Shown one piece after another: positions 11,690 through 22,752 of a stretch of DNA of 64,000 bases (positions are counted from its first letter, which is position 1; every line of letters begins with the position of its first letter). The DNA comes from Bidens hawaiensis. Taxonomy: Eukaryota; Streptophyta; Magnoliopsida; Asterales; Asteraceae. Where the stretch lies: the NCBI GenBank assembly GCA_021521415.1, contig JAIQDT010003840.1, positions 1 through 64,000 on the forward strand, given 5' to 3'. A program made the translations under genes and the position numbers. A model generated the notes under the pieces. The model ran no database searches and had not been told where the DNA came from. It saw only the letters and a program-made list of their open reading frames with translations.

Positions 11690-12312
11690 ATATGGTATGA
11701 GGATTCCTAACCCTTAAGTTTGGCGCGTAGCCATATGGGATATTATGAGGATTCCCAACCTTGAAGTTCGGCGCGTAGCCATATGGGATATTATGAGGAT
11801 TCCCATCCTTGGCGCGTAGCCATATGGGATATTATGAGGATTCCCAAACTTGGCGCGTAGCCATATGGGATATTATGAGGATTCCCAACCTTGAAGTTTG
11901 GCGCGTAGCCACATGGGATATTATGAGGATTCCCAACCTTGAAGTTTGGCGCGTAGCCACATGGGATATTATGAGGATTCCCAACCTTGAAGTTTGGCGC
12001 GTAGCCATATGGGATATTAGGAGGATTCCCAACCTTGGCGCGTAGCCATATGGGATATTAGGAGGATTCCCAACCTTGGCGCGTAGCCATATGGGATATT
12101 AGGAGGATTCCCAACCTTGCAGTTTGGCGCGTAGCCCTATGGGATATTAAGAGGATTCCCAACCTTGGCGCGTAGCCATATGGGATATTAGGAGGATTCC
12201 CAACCTTGGCGCGTAGCCATATGGGATATTAGGAGGATTCCCAACCTTGCAGTTTGGCGCGTAGCCATATGGGATATTAGGAGGATTCCCAACCCTGAAG
12301 TTTGGCGCGTAG
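11690..12312. repeat. Tandem array 2: GGCGCGTAGCCATATGGGATATTA units
   Basis: About 14 units of 36-52 bp, each with TTGGCGCGTAGCCATATGGG, a GATATTA-GAGGATTCCCAACC part and an optional TTGAAGTTTGG extension. Unrelated to array 1 except for sharing GGCGCGT. Short ORFs across it are repeat artefacts. Confidence 0.93.
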
Positions 12313-12816
12313 CCTGATGCGCGCATGCACGGCGGTAGAGTGGTGACTCGTGAGTGCGCGTGCATGGCGGAGGTCTCTTGCTCAAAACCCAGATGGTGGT
12401 TTCCGCGGCGGCACATGCACGGCTGCGGAGTGAGAATCCACGGGCGTGCGTACATGGCGGCGGAAGTCTGGTAATTTCTGGATCTGCAATTTTAGAGTCA
12501 GATATGCAACTTTAGACCTAAAATCCAGGTCTGTAATCTAGACCTAGATCTGTAAATCAGATCTGGACAGATCTGAAGCCCAGAGCAGATTTAAAACCAT
12601 CACAGATCCGGAGATCTGATCATTCGAATCAGGCCGTTTCTTCTTGCCCAGATCTGGAAGCCTCTTTTTAGATCTATGGATCTTCTTGAGCTTTAATAGA
12701 ACAAGCTTTGAAGCCTTTTTCTGTAAACTTCCAGATCTGTGTTTTTCTTGGGAGAGATCTGACAGCCGAGATGAAGATCGAAGGGCAGTTCGTTGCCGTC
12801 CCACGGATGGCGCCAA
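12313..12816 (-). other. 5' leader and PBS of the non-coding element
   Basis: This unique stretch lies between array 2 and the 5' LTR, read on the - strand. It starts with the PBS (TTGGCGCCATCCGTGGGACG) at 12797-12815. It contains many AGATCT-like repeats (CAGATCTGG) around 12540-12760. A 90-codon open frame on the - strand begins at a non-ATG codon and resembles nothing recognised. Confidence 0.6.
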
Positions 12817-13235
12817 TGTCGAATCATGAAATGAATCTTACCTGATCCATGACGATGTTTCCACAGATTTTCGAGATGAACGAACCACGTCTTGATCTTC
12901 TTCCTCTGCGGCTGCGCCTGTGACCTGCAATGTTGAGACCTGCAACGGTTTCGGGGGTGTGGAGGTGACTGCTAAGATATCCTTGAAGATTTCTTGTTTA
13001 CAGACACAAAAAGGTGGTGGTGGCTCTTATTGAGCATGACCCTTGATAAGGAGGTGGGGACCTCCTTATATAGAGTCTCATGGCCACCATCATGGTACCC
13101 TAATGGGCCTAGCCCAGTTAGGGTTACCTCCACAAAACCCCCTCAGCCCAATAACATTGTATTAGTCCATGTAAAATAAGCCAAACATAATAGATGTAGG
13201 GTCGTAGAACCGGGTCTTAGTACCATACCCCTACA
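12817..13235 (-). repeat. 5' LTR of the non-coding element
   Basis: Direct repeat of 9393-9811; followed by the second GTTTT copy. Confidence 0.93.
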
Positions 13236-13240
13236 GTTTT

Positions 13241-14962
13241 GATTTTTCTTCTAGATTGTGTAATAGATAGCCTAACTTATGTTTTAGCCTACACCTCAAA
13301 AACCTCAAGCCCAAGGCTCAAACCAATTATAATCTAATTCTAATTAGCTAATTTCGTGTTATCATGAATCAACCTTCTGGCTCTTAGACACCGCCTGACT
13401 TCTCATCTTCTACCTCCCATCGTGTCGCCCCAGTGCCACCACCGCCCACTGGTCGCCCTTGTCGGTCGCCGCTTCTTATTGTACCCTTTACAAAAAATTT
13501 ATGTATCTGCCACTGATCCATATCAATTAAGTTTGATGTATCCGTACACAACAGAAAAATATATGCTTTTATTTCATGTATTTTAGTTTCTATGACACGT
13601 TAGTCATATAAAACCCCTTTGACTTCGGTTCAACTTTGTATTAAGTAACATTTATCAATATTAAGTTCAAGTCTTGTATGTAACAAAAAATGAAGTGTTT
13701 TAGGTTGGGTCATAAGGTTTTCTCACCTATGGTAGGTATCCTACTGAAGTACTAATGGTGGTCTCTGATACTCGAGGAATGAAGATGAGTGAGTGAGCCA
13801 ATAAACCATCAATAATTCAAAATAGCCGAAAATGATTGGTGTTGATTATTAGAATCAAATAGACAACCTTTCTTTTTTTCTAGAAACTTGTTGTGTGTAT
13901 TGTGGTTAAAACTATTTTTTAATTCACATAGTTGTTGGCTCACTTTTTTTTTGTTAGACCCGTTTCCTGTTTCAAAAATTGGTCCAAAGCGTCTACTAAT
14001 CAAATCTAGTAAATATAACTTTTAGGCCGTGGGATATGACTTTAATCGACAAAGAATGTTTTCATAATATTAAATAAACTCAAACTTCTATCTATTAATA
14101 TATATATATTTAATAACCAAAACTATATTAGGTCTATCAGTATCAAAGTGTTAGATAAGATTTGTCTTTTTAAAAAAAAGTACTAACTAAAAATGTTTAT
14201 TTTTATATAAGTTTTGATTTGTGTTGCGTTTGCTCAAAATCAAATTAACAGGATTATTAAGAAGAAAGGTAAGAAACATGTGAATGATGACAAATTAATA
14301 ATGAATGTGGGGTGGGGGGGGGGGGGGGGGGGGGCTATATGTGCTTTGCTTTACCATTTTAATTGACTATTAAGAAACACGATAAGGTTTCAAATTCATG
14401 ATGTAGAAGAAGAAACCCAATCAAACAACGTCTAACCAACCAACCAACTAACTCAACAATGATTTTAAATAAGCCGCCAGTCCAATACCAATCAATATAT
14501 TATAAGTTTCTGTTTCCTTAAACGTTTTATTTAAGTGCAATTAAATATTTAAATCTCTTTTTAATGTCAAGTATTTGAATCTTAATTGATAGCCAATACT
14601 TCATGACTTGCAATTTTACCAAGTAACCTGTTTTTATGTAAGGGTAAGGGTAGCATTTACAATGAACCCCCCATATATATATCTTCATCCATACATCTTA
14701 ACTAAAAATGTCTAAAATACACACTATCCCATAAAATTTGTTCACATTTTAAAAACCTCAAGTACTAGCTAACTGTTCATATGGACCCGAGATACATTAA
14801 CCAAATTCATTCTTCATCGGGTAGTATAACACCAAATACACTAGCTGATTGGAGTGCCCGAGCCATTGGCGGCGGTGTACCCACATATGCAGAAGAAGCT
14901 GATCCAGTAGCTGATGAACGCCCAGGAGATTCTTACTCGAAAAAAATTAATTAATTTAAGTT
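13241..14962. other. Gene-free AT-rich region
   Basis: No supported gene is seen. It contains a 21-G homopolymer at 14314-14334 and, at its left end (13254-13365), sequence related to the other flank of the preceding element. The 64-codon frame at 13809-14003 has no gene-like features. Confidence 0.5.
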
Positions 14963-14970
14963 ATCACATG

Positions 14971-15376
14971 CAGTGTTGCAAAAATCCCGACTAGGCATCA
15001 ATTAATCTCCAATTAATCGCTAGTCCTCACTTCACTGATTAATTTTGGGCTAATCGGTCAATGGTTAAATCGGCCAAAATCAGCAGTTTTCGGCTAGATT
15101 CCGACCAAAATAAGCGGTTTCCGGCGAGATTCCGACCAAAATCAACGGTTCCGGCGAGATTCTGACCAAAATCAACGGTTTCCGGAGAGATTCCATAACA
15201 AATTATCGATTTCCAACGAGATTCTAGTCAATTTCCGACCAAAACAAATTTATATACGTATAAAACTGAAAATTACATATAAAAATGTGTGTTTGTATAT
15301 ATAAAATTGAAAATTATAACTAAAGCCAATTAATCGTCAGTCCTTGCTCTACCCCCGACTAACGATTACAACACCG
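14971..15376. mobile_element. hAT-type MITE, 406 bp
   Basis: The ends are imperfect inverted repeats: CAGTGTTGCAA at the left and TTACAACACCG at the right. They are flanked by an 8-bp direct repeat with one mismatch (ATCACATG at 14963-14970, ATTACATG at 15377-15384), the duplication size of hAT transposons. The interior has tandem ~36-bp units containing GATTCCGACCAAAAT and CGGTTTCCGG (about 15070-15200). There is no transposase. Confidence 0.7.
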
Positions 15377-15620
15377 ATTACATGTATGATTAACGTGATA
15401 TCTTATTGGACAAATCTAAAAACATGTTCACTAAAATATAAAATGCGCTATAAAATGTTTAATTGATGCCCACTTGTTCAGATATAAAATATGCCTGTAT
15501 GATGACTTCATACCTACTTGGAAATTTCCCTTTAAAGCAATCAAAAAAAGATTACATCTCTTTTTTAACAAGTGGGAATTGACCTTAATGGTGGTGTAAT
15601 TAATCCACCAGTATTATAGA

Positions 15621-15945
15621 TTTTTCTTTTTTTTTTGAACGGCCAACTAAGTAACGTCGGGTACCTTGTACGCGACCCTCATTGGCTAAATGTAGCCCGA
15701 GCCAGCCACTAGTCCGGACGGACGGAGCCCCTAGCGGTCCACCTGTTGAGGGATTCACTGGATAAAACCCGACCCTCACGCTCGCCAAACGGCACGATAG
15801 CGAGGAGCCGGTAAAACCGGGTGAGATCAGGACTCGAACCCTGGCAAGCCAGGGTCATCCCTCATATAAGTTGGTGGTAGTGAGGTTTGATCCCCCTACC
15901 TCTCACTTGTAAAGTGAGTGCTCTACTATTGAGCCACAACCACTA
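15621..15945 (-). mobile_element. tRNA-derived SINE, possibly with two tRNA-like modules
   Basis: Read on the - strand, it starts near 15945 with a tRNA-like head: box A-like TGGCTCAATAGTAGAGC, an anticodon-arm-like CTCAC-loop-GTGAG hairpin, and a degenerate box B GGATCAAACCTC. A second, perfect box B (GGTTCGAGTCC) follows at about 15830-15840. A GC-rich body of ~190 bp ends in a poly-A tract (15622-15636). The 62-codon frame inside is not a gene. Flanking duplications are not obvious. Confidence 0.65.
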
Positions 15946-17759
15946 CGAGACAATGGAATAAAACATTGTATATGAACATGATCTTCCACCATGAATCAAC
16001 AGGATCATCAATATTTTATATTATATCATATCACGTTCTATCTTTTTTATTGTGAGCTTTTAAATTTAAAGATTGTTTTTCTTATATATATATAGGAATT
16101 CTGATATGCTATTGTTTGATCTTCTAGTTTTGAGTTTTATAATAGAAACTGAGATTGAATTTTTTTTTTTTTGCAGATCGAGAAGGAATTTCTTATTAAG
16201 CAAGATGTTTAGACTTTAGATGCTTAATTAGTTTATATTAGTTTATATCCACAAAGGGTGTTTCTAATTTAAAACTTTATATTAAATGGAGAAACTGCAT
16301 AATGAAAATCACCCAAATCTCATAAGGGCGCTACCATTATTCACTAATAATCAAGTAATGCAATATTAGTCTAGAAGATGAACTTTCATTGATAAATCAC
16401 CAGCACGATATCTATCGCTTTTCGTTCGTCGTTCTACCGGCCTTGAACTTATCACACCACACAAAAGGTTATAATCGTACTCTTTCAATAAAGTAAAAAA
16501 AATGAGGTTTATGTGTCAAGCCTAGATTCAGTTTTATCGTAATTTTCCCTCTTAATCTTCTAATCTCTCATCTCATTCATTCTAGTTGTTTATAAACTAT
16601 AGGTCAAAATCATTTTGGTAATTGGGTTATAAGTAGTCAATTTTCTCTCATAATCTTCAAAACTCTCAACCCATTCATTCTAGCTATCCATGGAATCATG
16701 GGTCAAAACCATTTTAACAATTAGACAAAAAATTAGTCAGGAAATTAAACATAAAATATTGATTGAAGATCAAACAAGTAGAAATATGAAAGTTTACCGA
16801 GTAGAAAATAGCCAAAAACAATTTTCTTTCTAGGGTTGGTTTCCTTTGATGTCCAGTGTTTTCCCTTAGAACACTATTTGTTGCATTATCCATGTAGTTA
16901 ACAAATGTGGTCTAAAACTATTAATACTGGACGACGATGGAAATACTTATAATAAAACAACAAGTGTTGTATATAAAGAGATAGTCTTAACTCTATAAAT
17001 TTAATGTTTTAGACTTCTTATTGTCCGTACTATATATTTCATTTTTTTACTTTAACATTGTTTTTCTTTATTTTAAATAACGTATATTATTTATTTTTAT
17101 TATTTGATCGACAAATATATGAGTTCAAAGCTAGTTTGGTTACAGATACATAAATTTCTAGATGAGAAACTATAAGATGATAACAAATCAGGCAATTGAT
17201 TACTACCGGAACATCTAAAAATTGATTTTGTTTGGAAAAACCAATTAATAATAAAGACTTTAAAACCACATTTGACTTAAATATAGCATTGTGGGGGAAT
17301 ATATCCAAGATAGCGCAAGAGAATATTTAAACTACAAGAATTAATCCACTAATCAGTTAGTCAACAAAAGTAATACTAAAATATTAATATTAGTTAATAA
17401 TATTATTATATTTTAAAGCACTAGATTTGCTGCAGTTGAAGACTTCTTTCCTTCCAGGTGAATACAACCCCCTCTTTCCTTGACTTTTGTTTTTCTTACC
17501 AAAATATTAAAATAATACTGCTCCAACTTTAAGGATGATGCATCATTACTAGAAAATAAATGAGTTATTTTCTTATGATAATTTCCATTAAAAATTTATT
17601 GAAAACTTATTTTCTAACGATTTTGTAAAAAAACCCTGTGAGAAAAACAAATAGTGGAAAAATTATTTTCAACATATTTCCAACAACTTTTGTTATAAAT
17701 ATGTGTTTTTGCAAAGTTCCTATCATTTTCTAAAAAAACCTATTTTATTAAATTTTTAT
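15946..17759. other. Gene-free AT-rich region
   Basis: No ORF of note, RNA gene or structured repeat is visible on either strand. A near-duplicate motif (CTCTCATCTCATTCATTCTAG and a diverged second copy) occurs at about 16565 and 16665. Confidence 0.45.
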
Positions 17760-17768
17760 TATTTCTTT

Positions 17769-18281
17769 GGAATATTGGATTTTAATAATCCCTATTGAAT
17801 GGTATTGGCCGATAATAATCCCTATTCATTTTATCGCCACTGGTGGTCCCAAATTCAAAAAAGTTGGCCCCCAATGGTCCCCGTTAAAAAGGACTTAACG
17901 ACGTTATACTTTTTTCTGAATTTCAAACTAACTTTTTAGGGCTATTAACCAGAAGGAAGATACGAGTCGAATGATATAAAACTTAGCTCCAAACAATGAT
18001 TCAAACGACTTGATTTTGGTTGATTGTAATTTCAAACACCCGAATTGAAGCATTGTTTCGTCATTTTGAAGCACTGTTTCGAACTAAGTCTTACACCAAT
18101 CAAAAGTCCTAAAACATTGGTTTGAAATTCAGAAAAAAACTATAACGGCGTTAAGTCATATTTAACGGGAGACTATTGGGGGCCAACTTTTTTGAATATG
18201 GGACCGTCAGTGGCGATAAAATGAATAGAGATTATTATCGGCCAATACCATTTAATAGGGATTATTAAAATCCAATATTCC
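17769..18281. mobile_element. Mutator-type foldback MITE, 513 bp
   Basis: Long inverted repeats of about 160 bp form the two arms (about 17769-17930 and 18120-18281), both starting GGAATATTGGATTTTAATAA. They are flanked by 9-bp near-identical direct repeats (TATTTCTTT at 17760-17768, TATTTTTTT at 18282-18290), the size expected of Mutator-like elements. It has no coding capacity. Confidence 0.75.
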
Positions 18282-18290
18282 TATTTTTTT

Positions 18291-19016
18291 TCTAGTTTAC
18301 TACAACCTTTTAACTAAAGCATAACGCTATAGACAACACAAATAATTGTATTTATAATAGCTTCTAATAGTTTTCCAATCAAAATAATAAACATATTTGA
18401 TAAATGTATGTTTTTTTTTGAAGAGTTAGCAACAATTTTCCATCGAAAAGTGGTGTTGTTACTATTTTATTGCAATACTGTAGCAAAATCATGGCTAGTT
18501 TTTTTTTTTTTTTGGAAATTTGTCTGAATTTGTTGGAATTACATGTAGAAATTTTTCGTAGGAAATGAGTTGTTTTTTTAGTAGTGACATGTGTCTGTGT
18601 GATCAACTCATGAGGACATCCTATTGATAATGGTATACCGTTCAAATCTTACAATGCAAAGGTTTGGTGGTGTTAAGAAGAAGTAATAGGTGTTAAAAAA
18701 ATAAGAGATAAATGTTAATGCACATAATAAATGTAGAAATTTATTTAAAACTAAAATAATACTTTAAAGTGGCATCAACCTCTTAAATTAAGGTATATAT
18801 GTCTCCTACTTTAGGTGGAGGATAACAAATATTTGCTTTTACACAAACTTCCCCTATCTTGACTATTTACCCTCTTTTTTCTTTCTTTTCTTTTATTTTA
18901 TATATATTTTTTCTCTACCTTGGGGTTGTTTAAAATAATTATACATGATGTACACACTTATTAAAAAAATAATACTAAATAAATTAAAAACGAAGAAAGA
19001 AACAATGTTATGAGTT
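18291..19016. other. Gene-free upstream region of the zinc-finger gene
   Basis: AT-rich with poly-T and poly-A runs. The minus-strand 88-codon frame at 18379-18645 depends on poly-T/poly-A runs and has no recognisable features. Confidence 0.45.
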
Positions 19017-19027
19017 TCTATAAAAGG
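19017..19027 (+). promoter_or_regulatory. TATA box of the zinc-finger gene
   Basis: TCTATAAAAGG lies 74-84 bp upstream of the ATG at 19101, a normal plant core-promoter spacing. Confidence 0.5.
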
Positions 19028-19100
19028 TAGACATGCCATACCCCATATTGGCACATCAGTTTCAAACCCTAGTTAGTTTGTAACATATATATGTTAAATA

Positions 19101-19736
19101 ATGGAAACAAATGTGTCTGATCTTCCCTCCTCAACATGTGAAGAAAGAGATGCAAGTGATCAACACTCAACACAAACATATGTTGAGAAAAAACTCAAGT
19201 TATTCGGCTTCGAGCTGCATCCTTGTGACGAAAGCGTAGATTCTTCTTCATCGCCAAGGACACAAAAGAATGATCAGATTCCTACAAATTTGAAGAAATT
19301 CGAGTGCCAATATTGTTTCAAGGAGTTCATAAACTCGCAAGCGTTGGGAGGGCATCAGAACGCGCACAAGAAAGAAAGATTGAAGAAAAAAAGGTTGCAA
19401 TTACAAGCAAGAAGGGCAAGAATCAACTACTACCTCCAACCCTACATTCATTACAAACATGACCCTGAAAAATTCGAGTCTAATATTAGTTTTAGGCGGT
19501 ATGATTATGATCATGATGATGATATGCAGTTGTCCTTCAGGGATTCATGCAGCTTCACTCTTACACATGTTGATAACAACACAAGATCAGGGAACGACTA
19601 CATGCATATGATGAGGCCACTTGCCATCAAACCCTCTTCCTCTTCTCAACCAGTTGATCATTTAAATTTAAAACAAAAGTATGTTGGGACGAATTTGGAT
19701 CTTCAGTTGAGTTTGAGCTCCAACTCCATCATGTAA
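19101..19736 (+). CDS. Single C2H2 zinc-finger protein with EAR motif (GIS/ZFP5-6-8 type)
   Basis: Intronless gene for a 211-aa protein. A KKLKLFGFEL box lies at about residues 30-39. One plant Q-type zinc finger follows: Cys69, Cys72, His85 and His89 around the diagnostic QALGGH (80-85). A basic stretch (KKERLKKKRLQ) follows the finger and may serve nuclear import. The C-terminus has an LxLxL EAR repression motif (LDLQLSL, 199-205). This architecture and the KLKLFGFEL box are typical of the GIS/GIS2/ZFP5/ZFP6/ZFP8 group, nuclear factors that control trichome formation through gibberellin and cytokinin signalling. The assignment to a particular member is not certain. The start ATG is the first in frame after the TATA box. 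The gene stands alone. Confidence 0.9.
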   Translation: METNVSDLPSSTCEERDASDQHSTQTYVEKKLKLFGFELHPCDESVDSSSSPRTQKNDQIPTNLKKFECQYCFKEFINSQALGGHQNAHKKERLKKKRLQLQARRARINYYLQPYIHYKHDPEKFESNISFRRYDYDHDDDMQLSFRDSCSFTLTHVDNNTRSGNDYMHMMRPLAIKPSSSSQPVDHLNLKQKYVGTNLDLQLSLSSNSIM

Positions 19737-20687
19737 CTCAAAAAGTTAATCCATTTTCTCTCAAGAAACCTATATGTAATTATTAATTTGTTTTTGTAAG
19801 ATCTAGCTTGATGAAGAAGAAAATTAATAACTAGAGCAGATTTTTGTTTTCCTTTCTTTTCTAATTTGTTATTAAATTAATTTGTATGGCGACCAACCTA
19901 TAATTTTGTATTATTAATTTAATTAATATATGTAAGAAAGACTTATTTAAAATATTTATATACTATATATACTTTTAATTAATTATATATGTTGCTTGAT
20001 TACCATGGTTTGGTTTCTTAAGAAGGAATTGTCATGAATTATTGTTTACTATTTGCTCAATTTTAAATTATTTCTGTATATGCACACTTGTCTTTGTTTT
20101 ATTATTATTTTTTTTCAAGCATCAAACCAACAAGAGTTGATAAAGTGTGACTAATAATATATATATTCATCCATTACGTCCTTCTAGATAACTTAGAATT
20201 TATAATCATAAAAATATAATATATAGTAGTTGTGGAAAAGGAATAGATTAGCTAGGGGAAGAAAACAATAGTTTAAATTATTCTTATAAAAAAGGGTTAA
20301 AAATATACATATAGATAATTTACAAATTATGACGACTCTATTATGCATATGCTATCAATGCATTATTGGTTTCTCGATGTTTAATACTAGTTCTTTATGA
20401 AAGATTGACATGTGATATTTATAATATTTTTTATATCAAATAAATATAACAGCTACAATAATGTTACAGACGTATTCATGACGAAATTAGTTAATAGATT
20501 AGGTAAACAAGAAAGTGATTTGAAGGACTGAAGCGATGCTTGAAAATTTGAAACACAATGTGATAAAGACAGCGAGATTAAAGGCTTTTCAATCTTTAAT
20601 TCCTCCAAAACCCATTTCTTTTTTCTTTTTTCTTTTTAAAGTTATCACCCAAATTGATTTTTCTTTAAAATAAAACGGGTTAATGTC
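19737..20687. other. Gene-free region 3' of the zinc-finger gene
   Basis: Presumed 3' UTR followed by AT-rich DNA; nothing else can be supported. Confidence 0.4.
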
Positions 20688-22175
20688 ACAACCCGCCTCA
20701 GGGATCTTAACGTATGACCAACAATTGGTACCAATTTAATTTGTCAATACATTAAAGTCGATATGTTGCGCAGCGAAAAATGTTTTTAAATATAATATTC
20801 ACTTTTTACGATCATAGAGTATTAATCACCCTTATCGTTTACAGAATTTATTTGTTTAAAACAAGTTTACAATGATTTGGTCTTACAAAATCAGCTCAAT
20901 CATTAGCTATACACTATGCCTAAGAATCTTCATTTCAACACCTATCATTGTTTATATCCTCATTTCTAAGTACCTAAAAACACTTTTGAAAATATATAAG
21001 CTATATGCGGGTTAATAAAGTTAACTTGAGTAAAAATTGCTTTCATAATTTCTCACATACAACAACATCGTTTAACGATTCAGCATATCTCAATCCTATC
21101 TCATGTAAGCAAAACATACGCAAAAACTACTTCAGGGACAGTTATGCCGCATGGCAAGTATGATTGTGGTATGCTTAATACATACCATTTATGTAAGGAT
21201 TCAGACATATGTGAATATTTGTTTGAGTGTTTAATTATTACATTGTATCAATTAACGTCAATAGTTTTGAAAGAGTAAATAACTTTGTAGAAAGTTAATA
21301 TTCACCTTGTTATTACTTTGATAATCAATGTTGATAATCTTGACACTTGATTATGTTTATTGACCTAATGTCATAATACATTAATCATGTAAAATGATCT
21401 AATATTAGACCTTGATAGGGCCTGGCTTTATAGTCTCAAACCTCATTTAAAAACGTTAAACTCACTTTATAGTCGATCTGATACTATTTTTTTTTTCAAA
21501 ACAAAGCATTATTTATAGGCGATCACAACATGCGAGCTTTCGACCTTATGTTTGACTAGTCAAATTTTTTTTAATTAAAGAGACGTTTCTTCATATAAAA
21601 AAACATACATTTGTTAAAACCATTATGTGAAAAACTAATATCCATAGTTTAAACTTTCAAAGATTTAACTATACCCCTTGTCTATGGTCTTAGCTTAGAT
21701 AATAATAACAATAATCTAAACAAATAATCATTACCTATATAAGCTTAAGAACTAGCTAAGTCGTCAGGCTACGACTTCGGTGATCAGACAAAATCTCTAC
21801 TTCATTTAGAGACCGGGGGCACGTCTAACAGTAACAGAATAGCAGGTTGGATATGCGGCAGGTAGCTAAAGATCAAGTGTTGGGCACAACCTTCGAGGAA
21901 ATGTTTCACAATTGGAATGCTACAAATCAGCATCCAGTTTCCTTTATTTACAGTCAAACTTGACCACCAATAAAAAACCTCAACAACCCAGTAAGCCGCC
22001 AACTTACCCTCAGAGGATCATTGGGAAAAACCTTAGTGGCCCATTGAGCCGCTAGCTCAACTAAGTCATCGGACACATCACTCTCATGTTCATCAGAAAA
22101 TATCTTGTTGTCAGCTGTCCGTTGACGGCATTGTCTTCACGGTTTCTCATGCATTACACCCGACTTCACGGGTAT
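20688..22175. repeat. Degenerate repeat, possibly an old LTR
   Basis: Begins around 20688 with TGTCACAACCCGCCTCAGG, an LTR-start-like sequence similar in style to the TGTCACACCC start of the nested element at 61865. No partner LTR, PBS or coding remnant can be recognised, so this is a weak call. No gene is seen in it; the 66-codon minus frame at 21802-22002 is not gene-like. Confidence 0.3.
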
Positions 22176-22402
22176 GAGTCTCACCAAACCTAGTAACCCA
22201 CAGGTTATAACATCTCATTAAGTTAACAATTAATCTCATCAAATATTTGATTTGAAAATCCTATAAAATAGGGATAAGCTAGAAATTAAAATTATTATTT
22301 ATAATTAAGAAACAGTTTTATAATAAAATAAATAAGCGGGTCATGAGTCTCACCAAACTAGATAACTTTTAAACCGGGTTATAAGATCTCATTTATTTAT
22401 TC
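22176..22402 (+). repeat. Left arm of an inverted repeat flanking the DnaJ gene
   Basis: About 230 bp, with two internal units that each contain GAGTCTCACCAAA and GTTATAA--TCTCATT. The reverse complement of a clearly related copy is at 25637-25866. Confidence 0.7.
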
Positions 22403-22752
22403 GTGAAACTCTTTCATTATCAAACCTTAAGTATATTATTAACTTATTTATAATAAATAAAATTAAAATCTAAAAAATTATATAAATATTATAAACAGAT
22501 AATATAAAACATTCCCGTAATACGTGAGTTCAAAACTGATATTATTATAATATAATAGAAAAGATGAAAAGAAACGAGTTCCAACTAATTTCCCCTCCAT
22601 TTCTTGATTTCTAATTTTGTTTTCCAAGAAAAGAAAGCTATCCATCATCTCCTCCAAATCAAAATCAAAATCAGTTTCCTTTTGAGGGTTTCTCCAAATA
22701 AATGTCCATGCTTTCTTCTTATACTTGATCCCGTAACTTTTGGTTTTAAAGA

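Larger units (their letters stand above)
9393..13235 (-). mobile_element. Complete non-coding LTR retrotransposon (LARD/TRIM-like)
   Basis: Two 419-bp LTRs (9393-9811 and 12817-13235) are nearly identical and bounded by TG...CA. A perfect 5-bp target duplication GTTTT lies at 9388-9392 and 13236-13240. The primer-binding site (TTGGCGCCATCCGTGGG on the - strand, just left of 12817) and the purine tract (ACTTGGGGGGCT on the - strand, just right of 9811) set - orientation. The interior holds no gag or pol; it consists mainly of two GC-rich tandem arrays. The element must therefore depend on enzymes from another family. It shares the first 15 bases of its PBS with copies A and B. Confidence 0.93.

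Noticed and set aside
11809..12455. Repetitive ORFs with WDIMRIPNL or ISHMATRQ units
   Set aside because: Translation of tandem array 2; frames end where the unit length changes.
12544..12816. Minus-strand 90-codon basic ORF next to the PBS
   Set aside because: It begins at a non-ATG codon inside the PBS, has no recognisable domain and is rich in repeated AGATCT motifs.
15600..15788. 62-codon minus-strand ORF
   Set aside because: Lies in the body of the SINE.
15885..15945. A functional tRNA-Val gene (loop reads TAC)
   Set aside because: The acceptor and T arms do not pair well, box B is degenerate, and the sequence continues into a SINE body with a poly-A tail.
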